A stretch of 14,310 nucleotides of DNA from Planctomycetaceae bacterium (GTDB lineage: Bacteria; Planctomycetota; Planctomycetia; Pirellulales; Pirellulaceae): NCBI GenBank assembly GCA_007129635.1, contig SKVE01001017.1:1-14310 (forward strand). The letters are read 5' to 3'. A model generated the notes under the pieces. It saw only the letters and a list, made by a program, of their open reading frames with translations. It was not told the origin of the DNA and ran no database searches. Every line of letters starts with the position of its first letter. Positions within the stretch are counted from its first letter, which is position 1. Position numbers and translations under genes: made by a program. This document shows positions 1 through 7,719 of the stretch, one piece after another.

Positions 1-164
1 GACACGACGGGTGAAAACGCAACCCCCGAGGTTGCGATTTCGGTTGTCAACGGTTACGTCTCCTGCGAGGTCGGAAAATAGAAAGGCAGGGGCAAGCGAA
101 TTTCGGGCAAGGGAATGTCCGGTGTCGTCGCTTTGCGACTCAGGTCAGGCCGACCATGTTTACG

Positions 165-264
165 ACCAGTCGCAACACGACGGCAGGCAATAGCCATGGG
201 TGCGAACCCATGGTGGACGTGCCGATTCATGGAGCACCAGTCGCAACGCGACGACAGGCGATGA
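165..264. repeat. Direct repeat pair (165-193 and 236-264)
   Basis: Two 29-base units, both beginning ACCAGTCGCAAC, match at roughly 25 of 29 positions and lie 71 bases apart. Each contains a GTCGC-AAC-(G/A)CGAC mini-hairpin. A third related stem, GTCGC-TTT-GCGAC, lies at 127-139. The hairpin at 194-213 sits between the two units. They look like dispersed intergenic repeats; function is unknown. Confidence 0.6.
194..213. repeat. Perfect 8-bp hairpin with GCGA loop
   Basis: CCATGGGT (194-201) pairs perfectly with ACCCATGG (206-213) across a GCGA loop, which is a GNRA-type tetraloop. No T-run follows on either strand, so it is not a typical intrinsic terminator. The core resembles a tRNA T-arm, but no cloverleaf can be built around it. 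It probably belongs to the surrounding dispersed repeats. Confidence 0.6.
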
Positions 265-390
265 CCGACGTCGAGAAACACCGCCGGTTGCATTGCGAAC
301 CGAACCGGCGCCAAACAACGATTCCGGCCCAACCCATCATTTCACCATTCGATTCCGGTCGTGGGACACCTGCCGTCGGGACCGACGCGG

Positions 391-2301
391 CTATTTCAGA
401 TACCGCGTATTGCCGTCGCGGCGCAGCAGGCCGGTGCGATCGAAGTAGTCCAGCAGCGGAAGAGCGTACTTGCGCGTGGTGTCCAGCAGGTACTTGAACT
501 TGACACTCTCCAAACGGCCCTGCTCGCGCAGGTGCTCGATCAGCCGTTGCCGAGCGACTTCGATCGCCTGGGCGTGGAACAGCAATCCTTGCCCGACCCA
601 GATCAAGCGGCCCTGGTCGCGCAGGTTCTTCAGGGTCTTCTCGACGGCATCTTTTCCGATTCCCGTGGCATGGACGATCTGCTCGACGCTCGGCGGTTGA
701 AAAGGCTGTTCGCGGAACAGCGTCTCGATCTGCGTAAAGTACTCGGCCTCGCGTTCCGATAGCGAGGTCTCGTGCGATGGTAACGCCAGGTGATTGTGCC
801 GTTCCACCAGACGTCCGTCGTTCTTCAGCATGACGATCACCGCGTCCAGCACGGGCTTGTCCCAGTGGGTCGCCCCTTTCAGTTCCTCGAAGGTCATGCC
901 CGGCCGGTCGGGGGTGTCGTGATGATGTTGCTGGACAATCTCCAGCACCTGGCTGCAAGCGGTGTCGGCCGTATCGCGGTGCAGGTATCGGCCGGCGGAG
1001 ATGCCGATCAGTTTTTGCTCCCGCATCCGCTTGGCCAAAATTTCCTGCAACCGGTCTGGCAGAATTTTGGCTCGAACTGCGATTTCGGCTTCGCCGGCTG
1101 CCAGTCCCCCAGCGGTGCGGATGCAGTATTCGACAAACCGGGCGTCATCGCCAATCGCCTGGGCTCTTTGTTCCAGTTCCTCGCGAAGCTGCGTGCGGGT
1201 CCGCTTCAGTCTTCGCGGGACGGCCTCGATGATCGTGCCGCCGCCCACCGTTTGCATGGGCGACAGCAGCCGCAGGATGAAAGGGTCACCCGGTCCGGCG
1301 ATGATCGGGGTTTGGGTACGGATCTGGATCAAGTACTCGCCCGGTTCGCCCACTTCGCCTTGCCCCAGATTGTAAATGGCGGCATTTACTTCGGTCGTCC
1401 CTGTATGGAATCGCACGGCGCCGCCCTGTTTCAAACGCAGCCTATCGCGGGGAAGCAACCGCAGGCGGCAAACGTACCAGGATTCGGGGGCAAAATATCC
1501 GGGCAACGTCAGCGTGTCGCCTCGACCGATCGCCTGGGATTCCCAGTGGCCCACATTCAACGCGGCACATTGCCCAGCCATGACTGTGTCGCTGGCGCGG
1601 CCGTACACTTCGACCCGCTTCAGTCGGCCGCCGAAATCCTGAGGCAGAATGACGACCTCGTCGCCCGGTTGAGCCTGGCCGCAGACCGGAATCCCGGCCA
1701 CGACGGTCCCATAACCCTGGACGGAGAACGCCCGGTCGACGGGCAGACGGAACACGCCGGTCGTGGTTTTCGGATTGATTTGTGCGACCAGCGTTTCCAA
1801 CGCTTCGAGCAGCGGGCTGTAACCCTGGCCGGTGACGTTCGAAACGGGCAAGATCGGTGCGCCTTCCAGGAAAGTCCCTTGAACCAAGTCGGCCAGTTCG
1901 GCTTGTGCCAACTCCACATCTTCCGCCGCGACACGGTCGATCTTTGTCAAGGCCACCAAGCCGTGCCGGATACCCAGCAGCGTCAAGATATCCAGGTGCT
2001 CGCGGGTCTGCGGCATCACCCCATCGTCTGCCGCGACGACCAGGATGACGCCGTCCATCCCCGCCGCGCCTGCCACCATGGTCTTGACGAAATTCTCGTG
2101 GCCGGGCACGTCGACGATCCCGACCTCCAAATTTCCGACGATGCAAGGAGCATATCCCAGATCGATCGACATCCCGCGTTCTTTTTCCTCACGCAGGCGG
2201 TCGGTCTCACAGCCCGTCAGGCTCTTGACCAAGGCTGTCTTGCCGTGATCGATGTGTCCGGCCGTTCCCAAGGTGATGTTGATCCGGTCATGCGACATCA
2301 T
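391..2301 (-). CDS. selB: Selenocysteine-specific translation elongation factor SelB
   Basis: SelB is the GTPase that carries Sec-tRNA(Sec) to the ribosome at UGA codons marked by a SECIS hairpin. The 636-residue product has the usual length (E. coli about 614). The N-terminal GTPase shows the P-loop GHIDHGKT at residues 15-22, the switch region [10 protein letters not shown] at about 42-51, DVPGH at 64-68 and TKID at 119-122. Translation-factor beta-barrels follow to about residue 380. The rest is the winged-helix array, with the typical SelB C-terminus [16 protein letters not shown] and RRDG. The start is the first of two adjacent ATGs, preceded by AGAGGA (2308-2313). It is transcribed away from the methyltransferase/dehydratase operon. 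It implies that the host decodes Sec, although selA and selC are not in this window. Family assignment is very secure. Confidence 0.97.
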   Translation of the reverse strand: MMSHDRINITLGTAGHIDHGKTALVKSLTGCETDRLREEKERGMSIDLGYAPCIVGNLEVGIVDVPGHENFVKTMVAGAAGMDGVILVVAADDGVMPQTREHLDILTLLGIRHGLVALTKIDRVAAEDVELAQAELADLVQGTFLEGAPILPVSNVTGQGYSPLLEALETLVAQINPKTTTGVFRLPVDRAFSVQGYGTVVAGIPVCGQAQPGDEVVILPQDFGGRLKRVEVYGRASDTVMAGQCAALNVGHWESQAIGRGDTLTLPGYFAPESWYVCRLRLLPRDRLRLKQGGAVRFHTGTTEVNAAIYNLGQGEVGEPGEYLIQIRTQTPIIAGPGDPFILRLLSPMQTVGGGTIIEAVPRRLKRTRTQLREELEQRAQAIGDDARFVEYCIRTAGGLAAGEAEIAVRAKILPDRLQEILAKRMREQKLIGISAGRYLHRDTADTACSQVLEIVQQHHHDTPDRPGMTFEELKGATHWDKPVLDAVIVMLKNDGRLVERHNHLALPSHETSLSEREAEYFTQIETLFREQPFQPPSVEQIVHATGIGKDAVEKTLKNLRDQGRLIWVGQGLLFHAQAIEVARQRLIEHLREQGRLESVKFKYLLDTTRKYALPLLDYFDRTGLLRRDGNTRYLK

Positions 2302-2307
2302 CCAGGT

Positions 2308-2313
2308 TCCTCT
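2308..2313 (-). promoter_or_regulatory. Ribosome binding site of selB
   Basis: On the minus strand AGAGGA lies six bases before the first of two tandem ATG codons. It supports the start at 2301. Confidence 0.6.
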
Positions 2314-2356
2314 TCTAAAATCACCATGATTGACGAAAAATCTTGGTCGGATGCTT

Positions 2357-2386
2357 ATTTTAGCTCTCGACCGGGATGGGGTACAA
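2357..2386 (-). promoter_or_regulatory. Candidate selB promoter
   Basis: On the minus strand TTGTAC (2386-2381) is followed after 18 bases by TAAAAT (2362-2357). The -10 matches the sigma-70 consensus at 5 of 6 positions; the -35 is weaker (TTG only). Its -35 box overlaps the -10 box of the candidate promoter for the opposite operon. This is inferred from sequence only. Confidence 0.35.
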
Positions 2387-2387
2387 T
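2382..2387 (+). promoter_or_regulatory. Candidate -10 box for the methyltransferase/dehydratase operon
   Basis: TACAAT lies 38 bases before the methyltransferase ATG, at a distance expected for a -10 element, but no good -35 is seen at the right spacing. A TTGACG further upstream (about 2330) is too far from it. GGAAAGGAAACGGAG (2411-2425) before the ATG supplies purine-rich ribosome binding sequence. Moderate to low confidence. Confidence 0.35.
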
Positions 2388-2425
2388 AGATACGGCCGCC
2401 GTTCTATTTTGGAAAGGAAACGGAG

Positions 2426-3232
2426 ATGAAGCAGGTTACGAATATCGGATTGACCGAGGTACAGCGGGTTTACAGCGGAGTCGAAGGTGAACTCTGGGGG
2501 CTGATCATGGGCCAGCAGATTCACATCGGCGGATTCCGTTCGTCCCTGGACTTGGCGCAGCGGGCCAGCATCCAGCCGGGTTGGTCGGGCATCGATCTGT
2601 GCTGCTGTCACGGTGCAGGGATGCGATTTCTGCTTCGCTTCTTTCAAGTGGCCAGCATGCATGGTGTGGACGCTACCGCCGCAGTGATCCAGCAGGGTCA
2701 GCAACGGTGCCAGGCCGAGGGACTGTCCGATCAAATCGAATTCACGATGGCCGACGCCTGCCAGACCGGACTGCCGGACGGCAGCTTCGATTTCGTCTGG
2801 GGCGAAGATGCATGGTGTTACGTTGTGGACAAACGCCAATTGATTGCCGAGGCGGCGCGGTTGGTCAAACCCGGTGGCATCATCGCCTTTACCGATTGGA
2901 TCGAAGGCAGCCAGCCATTGACCGAAGACGAAGCCGTCCGGTTGCTGCGTTTTATGAAGTTTCCTAGCATCCAGGATCTGCAGGGCTACACCGAACTGTT
3001 ATCCGAACACGGTTGCGAGGTCCTGGTGGCCGAGGATACCGGACGATTCGCTCCGCACGTGGACCTGTATCTGAACATGCTGAACATGCAGTTGACGTAC
3101 GATGCGTTGCAGATCCTGGATTTCGACAACGTCGGCTTGAAAGCGATGGCTGACGAGATGGTGGGCCTGCAACAACTGGCCCATGCGGGAAAGATCGCCC
3201 AAGGTATCTTCGTAGCCAGGCGGAAAACATGA
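2426..3232 (+). CDS. Class I SAM-dependent methyltransferase, first gene of the dehydratase-like operon
   Basis: This is a 268-residue class I (Rossmann) methyltransferase. The SAM-binding motif I region is IDLCCCHGAG (residues 56-65), an unusual Cys-rich version of the common D-x-G-C-G-x-G. The acidic end of strand beta-2 is D82 in HGVDATAAVI. MADAC (108-112) fits motif II/III, LPDGSFDFVWGEDAWCYV (116-133) is the motif IV area, and RLVKPGGIIAFTDW (145-158) the post-motif. The N-terminus (VYSGVEGELWGLIMGQQIHIGG) resembles sarcosine/dimethylglycine and phosphoethanolamine N-methyltransferases, but the substrate cannot be told from sequence. The stop overlaps the next ATG by four bases (ATGA), so translation is probably coupled to the double-cubane-like protein. 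In context it may modify a product or substrate of the reductase system, possibly a selenium or sulfur compound; that is inference. Confidence 0.88.
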   Translation: MKQVTNIGLTEVQRVYSGVEGELWGLIMGQQIHIGGFRSSLDLAQRASIQPGWSGIDLCCCHGAGMRFLLRFFQVASMHGVDATAAVIQQGQQRCQAEGLSDQIEFTMADACQTGLPDGSFDFVWGEDAWCYVVDKRQLIAEAARLVKPGGIIAFTDWIEGSQPLTEDEAVRLLRFMKFPSIQDLQGYTELLSEHGCEVLVAEDTGRFAPHVDLYLNMLNMQLTYDALQILDFDNVGLKAMADEMVGLQQLAHAGKIAQGIFVARRKT

Positions 3233-4428
3233 CATCTTTTACAACGCGGGCGACCGACGACGCTGCGGATTGTTGCGCGGCGGCTGGCAAAGTCCCCGAC
3301 GATCAGGAACCGACGGCACAGCAGTATTTCGCGCAGATGATCCAGAATTGTCTGCAGAACGCTCAGGCCGCCAAGGATGCGGGACGCCCGATCGTCGGCA
3401 TCCTCTGCGAATTCACCCCCCGCGAACTGATCATGGCGGCAGGCGCCGTTCCCGTTTGCTTATGCGGCGGTTCGGCCAAGACCATTGCCGCGGCCGAACA
3501 GTACCTGCCTGCCAACCTGTGCCCGCTGATCAAGTCCACTTTCGGCTATCACTTGCAAGGGAATAATCCCTTCCTGGAAATGGCCGACTTGATCGTCGCC
3601 GAGACGACTTGCGACGGCAAAAAAAAGATGTACGAATTGATGGCCGAATCACGGCCCATGTATGTGCTGGAATTACCGCAAAAAGCCGATGATCCCGACG
3701 CATTGGAACACTGGGTGCGCGAACTGCAGAAGTTCCGCAGCTTCCTGGAGCAGCGTTTCCAGACGGAGATCACACAGGAGGCTTTGCGGAACGCGATCGC
3801 CACGATGAACCGAGAACGGGCGTTGCGCCGCGAGTTGGCTGCGTTGATGAAAGCGGATTCGCCGCCGCTGACCGGTCGCCAACTGCTGGATTTCAAGAGC
3901 AGCATCTCGGGCCTGTGCGAAGATTTCCGGCAGTACCAGCGGGCTTTGGCCGAGTATCGCGACCAGCAGGCGGGCGATTCGCGAGTCCGCGTTCTCCTGA
4001 CTGGCGTTCCGACGGTGCACGGTGCGGAACGCGTCGTGCAGTTGCTGGAAGACGCAGGCGGATTGGTGGTGGCCGCAGAGAACTGTACGGGCTTGAAGCC
4101 GATCATGGAGGACGTCGACCTGAACGCAGCCGATCCACTGCAAGCATTGGCCGAAAAGTACTTTCACCTGCCCTGCTCGGTGATGACCCGGAACGACCGC
4201 CGTCTGGAATTCCTGCGGGAATTAGCCGTCCAGTACCGGGCGCAATGCATCGTGGATCTGATCTGGCAAGCCTGCTTGACCTACGATGTGGAATCGCACC
4301 GCATCAAGCGGTTCGCCGAGCAGGAACTGGATTTGCCGTATCTTCGGATCGAGACCGATTACTCCCCGTCCGATTCGGCACGGATCATGGTACGGATCGA
4401 AGCCTTGTTCGAGACCATCCGCCGATGA
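3229..4428 (+). CDS. 2-hydroxyacyl-CoA dehydratase family protein, double-cubane (YjiM/DCCP) type
   Basis: The 399-residue protein aligns along its length with E. coli YjiM as I remember it, and so with the double-cubane cluster proteins of the HgdB superfamily. Shared blocks are CEFTPRELIMAAGA (from C60), NLCPLIKSTFG (C98), ETTCDGKKKMYE (C128), AENCTG (C286), PCSVMTRNDRR (C316) and WQACLTYDVES (C349). These six cysteines are the number expected to hold an [8Fe-9S] double cubane, as described for Carboxydothermus DCCP. Such proteins receive low-potential electrons from an ATP-dependent activator and reduce small molecules; the physiological substrate is unknown for most. The N-terminal 30 or so residues, including C15-C16, are an extra tail. 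It overlaps the genes on both sides by ATGA. Family is secure; the double-cubane assignment is inferred from the cysteine pattern. Confidence 0.93.
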   Translation: MTSFTTRATDDAADCCAAAGKVPDDQEPTAQQYFAQMIQNCLQNAQAAKDAGRPIVGILCEFTPRELIMAAGAVPVCLCGGSAKTIAAAEQYLPANLCPLIKSTFGYHLQGNNPFLEMADLIVAETTCDGKKKMYELMAESRPMYVLELPQKADDPDALEHWVRELQKFRSFLEQRFQTEITQEALRNAIATMNRERALRRELAALMKADSPPLTGRQLLDFKSSISGLCEDFRQYQRALAEYRDQQAGDSRVRVLLTGVPTVHGAERVVQLLEDAGGLVVAAENCTGLKPIMEDVDLNAADPLQALAEKYFHLPCSVMTRNDRRLEFLRELAVQYRAQCIVDLIWQACLTYDVESHRIKRFAEQELDLPYLRIETDYSPSDSARIMVRIEALFETIRR

Positions 4429-5486
4429 ATACGATCCTGTACGCGAGCCCGCTGGTTCCCGTCGAATGGTTGGCAGCACACGGGGTTCGGCCGATCTGGT
4501 GGCGAGCGTGCGATCCACGTCGGATCGACGCGGCCGACTGCGACGTGGACCGGCGCGGCGAGCCGGGTTCCCTACTCCGAGGTCGTCGCGGCGTCTGCCC
4601 GCTGGCAGCGGCCGTGGTAGACAGCGCCGCGCGAGCGTCGGCTTCGGCGGTGGTGCTGACCACGACTTGCGATCAGATGCGGTACGCCGCGTCCTGGCTG
4701 CAGTACCAACGCCGGCTTCCCACGTTCCTGATGAACGTCCCGTCTACTTGGGAAACCGAGACCGCTCGGTCGCTGTACCTGGCGGAACTAGAGCGGCTGA
4801 GCCGTCTGCTGGTCGCACTGGGCGGCACGCGACCTTCGAACGAAGCGTTGGCGGAAGTCATGCGTGATTTCGATGGTGCTCGAGCCCGTTTGCTAGGGAT
4901 CCGCGACCGGTTATTGGGACGCGATTTGGCCGCCGCACTGATCACGGTCCGCGAGACGGCGGCGCCGAACGAATGGCCGAGCGTCGCCGATTCGGTCCCA
5001 TCCTCCGACTGCCGACCACATCATGATCTTAGGCAAGGCGGTCCCCTGCGTTTAGCGATGGTCGGCGGGCCGTTGTCCGAGTCCGACTATGGTCTGTTCG
5101 ACTGGATCGAGCAGGCGGGTGGCCGGATCGTCCTGGACGCGACGGAGTGGGGCGAGCGGACATTACCTCGCGTTTTTTCGGCCGAATCGACTCGCCGCGA
5201 CCCGCTGAGCGAATTGGCCGACGCCTATTTCGGCACGATCCCCGACGTCTTTCGCCGTCCCAACCACATGCTGTACGAGTACCTGAGCCGCGAATTATCC
5301 GCGCGGCACGTGCACGGTCTGATCCTCCGCCGCTACCTATGGTGCGATCTATGGCACGCCGAGGTCGCGGTGCTGAAAGCGTGCAGTCCCGTGCCAGTTT
5401 TGGATCTGGATGCATCGGACAGCGAAGCCAGTTCGTCCGAACGCACACGTGGAAGAATCGAAGCCTTCCTGGAGATGTTGCCATGA
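4425..5486 (+). CDS. Divergent 2-hydroxyacyl-CoA dehydratase / BcrC-HgdB-like subunit (three-Cys type)
   Basis: This 353-residue protein is a diverged member of the same superfamily. It begins directly at the core fold (ASPLVPVEWLAAHGVRPI matches the CEFTPRELIMAAGAVPV block of the upstream protein) and lacks that block's cysteine. It keeps the CPLA motif (C58), TTTCDQMRYA (C82) and YLWCDLWHAE (C307), the three positions that bind one [4Fe-4S] cluster in HgdAB/BcrBC-type dehydratases. Positions matching C286 and C316 of the double-cubane-like neighbour are non-Cys (around E241-W242 and in the FGTIPDVF block). The ATG start lies in an ATGA overlap with the upstream gene, so it is preferred to the much longer open frame starting at 3915. 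It is probably one half of a heterodimer with the next gene product. Substrate is unknown; there are no membrane segments. Confidence 0.85.
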   Translation: MNTILYASPLVPVEWLAAHGVRPIWWRACDPRRIDAADCDVDRRGEPGSLLRGRRGVCPLAAAVVDSAARASASAVVLTTTCDQMRYAASWLQYQRRLPTFLMNVPSTWETETARSLYLAELERLSRLLVALGGTRPSNEALAEVMRDFDGARARLLGIRDRLLGRDLAAALITVRETAAPNEWPSVADSVPSSDCRPHHDLRQGGPLRLAMVGGPLSESDYGLFDWIEQAGGRIVLDATEWGERTLPRVFSAESTRRDPLSELADAYFGTIPDVFRRPNHMLYEYLSRELSARHVHGLILRRYLWCDLWHAEVAVLKACSPVPVLDLDASDSEASSSERTRGRIEAFLEMLP

Positions 5487-6853
5487 ACCATCCGCCACGG
5501 CGGATCAGCTTGGAGGATTGGGACCAACGTTACGCGGAGCTGGTCGACGCGGGGTTACACGAGCCGGCCTATGGCGGGCCGCTGCGCCGCCATGCCGAAT
5601 CCGGGGATCGGCGACTGACGCGGTTACAACTGGATAACTCGGCCGCAGCTCTGCAATTATGGAATTTCTTGCTGACCGAAGAGCAGCGTTTGCGGCAGGC
5701 ACGCGAAGTGGGCTGGCAGATATTGGGGACGGTGAAGGATCTGGGCACGATCCCCGTGATGGCCTATGCCCTGCGACGCGTGGTCGCCTTTTATCCGGAC
5801 GGTGCCTGGTGGCTGCCGTGCCTGATGGAGGATCAGACTCGCGTGCTGCAGACCGCTGATTCGCTGGGCATCGACGATTCGTTCTGTCCGGTCCGTGCGA
5901 TGCTGGGGGCCTTCGCCAACCAGGCCCATTTCCCGCTACCCGATCTACTGACCTGCAGTGTCGGAGCCACTTGCGACGACGTGTCGGCATTGGCCCAACG
6001 GCTGGAACGCATGGGCCATCCGATCCTTTGGTGGGAGGTGCCGCATCGGCGTCAGCCGGAACCGGGCGAACCAGCGATCCCGTTGCCTGGCGGATTCCAC
6101 GCGCCGGCCTGTCAAGTCGCGCTGGTGCAAGCAGAATTGACGCGTGTCCGTGACGCGCTGCAGGCTTGGTCCGGCCAGCCGTTAGGCGATCGGCAGCTTC
6201 GAGCCGGCATCGGGGCCGCGAATCGAGTCCGCAAGTTGCTGGGCGAATTGCGTTGGTTGGGCTATACGTCCGAGCCCTGCCCACTGCCAGCCTTGGAAAT
6301 GCTGGTGGCCGAGATGCTGGCCATCCATTTCTGCTCGGACCAACCCGAATCAATCCATGTGCTGGAGCAGTTGTTGGCCGAGGTGCGAGCGCGCGTCACG
6401 GCCGGGCTGGGCGTTTTGCCCAAGCATGCCGTACGCGTTTTTTGGGTCAATCCGGTGGCCGACTTGCGAGTCATGAATCTGTTGGAAGACGTCGGCGGGC
6501 GCATTTGCGGCACCGAGTACTTGTTCTGTCACGCGTTGGACTTGATCCCCGAGGATCTACCGCCATTGGAAGCGCTGGCACGCTGTGCGTTGGCCGACCC
6601 GATGGTCGGTCCCCCGCAGGATCGCAGCCAGCGGATCTGCCGGGAAATACGTCGGTTCGGAGCCCAAGCCGTCGTCATCTCCCGGATCCCCGGCGCCAGT
6701 CACTGCGGTCTGGAAGGGCTGGTCATCGCGGACATGGTTCGCGACCGGTTAGGAATTCCCGTCATCGAGATCGAAGTCCCCCCGATCACCGACGCCCTCG
6801 AACCCAGTCTCCGCACCCGGCTGGAAGCCCTGATCGAGCTGCAGAAAAGGTGA
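5483..6853 (+). CDS. Divergent 2-hydroxyacyl-CoA dehydratase / BcrB-HgdA-like subunit (three-Cys type)
   Basis: The 456-residue protein is a third, longer superfamily member. Recognisable blocks are DSFCPVRAMLGAF (C135), SVGATCDDVSAL (C164), RVFWVNPVADLRVMNLLEDVGG (about 318-339) and ASHCGLEG (C408). These correspond to the CPL, TTCD and QAC positions, so like its upstream partner it can bind one [4Fe-4S] cluster. The second-cubane cysteines of the YjiM-like protein are replaced. Further cysteines (C113, C158, C210, C266, C284, C342, C349, C368, C386) have no known role. The start is in an ATGA overlap with the previous gene. The last two codons and the TGA stop lie within the left inverted end of the RAYT element, so the element may have supplied the stop. 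The C-terminus (LEALIELQ) still resembles that of its paralogues, so little if anything is lost. Confidence 0.85.
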   Translation: MNHPPRRISLEDWDQRYAELVDAGLHEPAYGGPLRRHAESGDRRLTRLQLDNSAAALQLWNFLLTEEQRLRQAREVGWQILGTVKDLGTIPVMAYALRRVVAFYPDGAWWLPCLMEDQTRVLQTADSLGIDDSFCPVRAMLGAFANQAHFPLPDLLTCSVGATCDDVSALAQRLERMGHPILWWEVPHRRQPEPGEPAIPLPGGFHAPACQVALVQAELTRVRDALQAWSGQPLGDRQLRAGIGAANRVRKLLGELRWLGYTSEPCPLPALEMLVAEMLAIHFCSDQPESIHVLEQLLAEVRARVTAGLGVLPKHAVRVFWVNPVADLRVMNLLEDVGGRICGTEYLFCHALDLIPEDLPPLEALARCALADPMVGPPQDRSQRICREIRRFGAQAVVISRIPGASHCGLEGLVIADMVRDRLGIPVIEIEVPPITDALEPSLRTRLEALIELQKR

Positions 6854-6868
6854 CAGGCACCAAATTTG
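6844..6868. repeat. Left inverted end of the RAYT unit
   Basis: A 25-base sequence containing GGTGACAGGCACC. It is repeated exactly in inverted orientation at 7612-7636. It includes the final two codons and the TGA stop (6851-6853) of the third dehydratase-like gene. Confidence 0.85.
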
Positions 6869-6892
6869 GAGATGCCAGGCAGTCTAGGAGGC

Positions 6893-7579
6893 TTAGGATG
6901 ACGCCTGGGTTTTGGTGGCCTTCTTAGGACGGCCACGCGGCCGTAATGACGTCTCAAGCCCAAGCCGACCAGCGGTTGCCACCACCCAATCTTCGTCGCC
7001 ACATGGCGTTCCCCGCTGTACGCAATGACGCAAGGCTCTTAATTCGGCCTCCGTTTGCGGCTCGTTGACCAGATCGATCCAGTTGGCCGGGCGAGGCAAG
7101 GGCCATGCGGCTAGAATCTCGCGGTTACTTTCGTGCCGGCCGGGGCACAGACTCGACCAAGGCCACTGCTCAGCCCGCTCTACCAAGTTGGCTCGCAGTG
7201 CGTTTCGCTCGACGTAGCGAACGACCTGATAGAAATAACCCTCCGTCTGCACGGGGAACGACTTGTAACGTCCCTGGTACAGCGGACCGTAACCCGTCTC
7301 ATGCCGATGCTCTTTCCAACGCTTCACGTGCGTGTTGGTAAGCTGCTGCATAAAAGCGGGCAAATCCCCGTCGTGTTCAGGCCATAAGACGAAGTGCCAG
7401 TGATTGGGCATCCAACAGTATGCACAAACGCGCATCGAGCGTAAGCATAACGTTTCTTTCAACACACGTTCAAATGCCTCGAAGTCGTCCGCCTTATCAA
7501 ACAGATTACGGCGGCCAACTCCGCGGTTGAGGACATGATAAATCATTCCACCCGGGGCATATCGTGATGATCTTGGCAT
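6893..7579 (-). CDS. REP-associated tyrosine transposase (Y1_Tnp / TnpA-REP family)
   Basis: The 228-residue protein is an IS200-like single-stranded DNA transposase. It shows the family start GGMIYHVLNRG (10-20), the HUH metal-binding motif as H60-W-H62 in WMPNHWHFVLWP, LYQGRYKSF (100-108) and YFYQVVRYVERNALRANL (115-132), which supplies the catalytic tyrosine; Y117 or Y122 is the likely residue. The C-terminus ends in RPRGRPKK (213-220), an AT-hook-like basic patch. Such proteins nick and join REP hairpins and are usually single-copy, domesticated genes. It lies inside the 25-bp inverted ends and opposite to the interrupted operon. It appears intact, with no frameshift. No clear Shine-Dalgarno sequence precedes the ATG. 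Confidence 0.93.
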   Translation of the reverse strand: MPRSSRYAPGGMIYHVLNRGVGRRNLFDKADDFEAFERVLKETLCLRSMRVCAYCWMPNHWHFVLWPEHDGDLPAFMQQLTNTHVKRWKEHRHETGYGPLYQGRYKSFPVQTEGYFYQVVRYVERNALRANLVERAEQWPWSSLCPGRHESNREILAAWPLPRPANWIDLVNEPQTEAELRALRHCVQRGTPCGDEDWVVATAGRLGLETSLRPRGRPKKATKTQASS

Positions 7580-7611
7580 TCACTAAGTTTACCCAGAACG
7601 CCCATGCTTGT

Positions 7612-7636
7612 CAAATTTGGTGCCTGTCACCTTTTC
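7612..7636. repeat. Right inverted end of the RAYT unit
   Basis: Exact inverted copy of 6844-6868, with core GGTGCCTGTCACC. It marks the boundary between the mobile unit and the leader of the activator gene. Confidence 0.85.
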
Positions 7637-7719
7637 CGTTGCGGGAAGCTTTGATAGGCTGAGGTCTTTTCATGGGGGCTGTTGGCAGACCACGCTCTGG
7701 AGGACGGGAGAATTCGCCG

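Larger units (their letters stand above)
1..390. other. Gene-free region downstream of selB, with short repeats
   Basis: I see no convincing gene here. Short open frames exist on both strands, but none has a recognisable domain or a good ribosome binding site. The stretch holds a run of short hairpins and one direct repeat (listed separately), plus a purine-rich patch around 70-120. The 3' end of selB faces into it. A weak 5-bp GC stem lies at 374-387 just past the selB stop, but no T-run follows it, so I do not call it a terminator. Confidence 0.5.
6844..7636. mobile_element. RAYT (REP-associated Y1 transposase) unit with 25-bp inverted ends
   Basis: Bases 6844-6868 are an exact inverted copy of 7612-7636. 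Both carry the core GGTGACAGGCACC followed by an AAATTTG half, an arrangement typical of REP-like sequences served by RAYT transposases. Between them lies a single transposase gene on the minus strand. The unit sits between the third dehydratase-like gene and its activator, in antisense orientation to the operon. The left end overlaps the stop codon of the dehydratase-like gene. No target duplication is evident, as expected for Y1 transposases. Confidence 0.85.

Noticed and set aside
194..213. tRNA T-arm-like sequence as part of a selC (tRNA-Sec) gene
   Set aside because: No anticodon arm with TCA, no acceptor stem pairing and no long variable arm can be built around it.
165..264. CRISPR array
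   Set aside because: Only two imperfect units are present, each is internally palindromic, and no cas gene is nearby.
790..2490. Long plus-strand open frame (566 codons) opposite selB
   Set aside because: It is the antisense shadow of selB in high-GC DNA. It has no domain signature and runs through the selB start region into the promoter gap.
3915..4424. Upstream extension of the second dehydratase-like gene in its open frame
   Set aside because: The ATG at 4425 forms an ATGA overlap like the other junctions and begins exactly at the family core; the upstream part is Arg/Gly/Pro-rich shadow sequence of the previous gene.
7105..7387. Plus-strand open frames inside the RAYT unit
   Set aside because: They are shadows of the transposase gene on the minus strand, which has clear family motifs.
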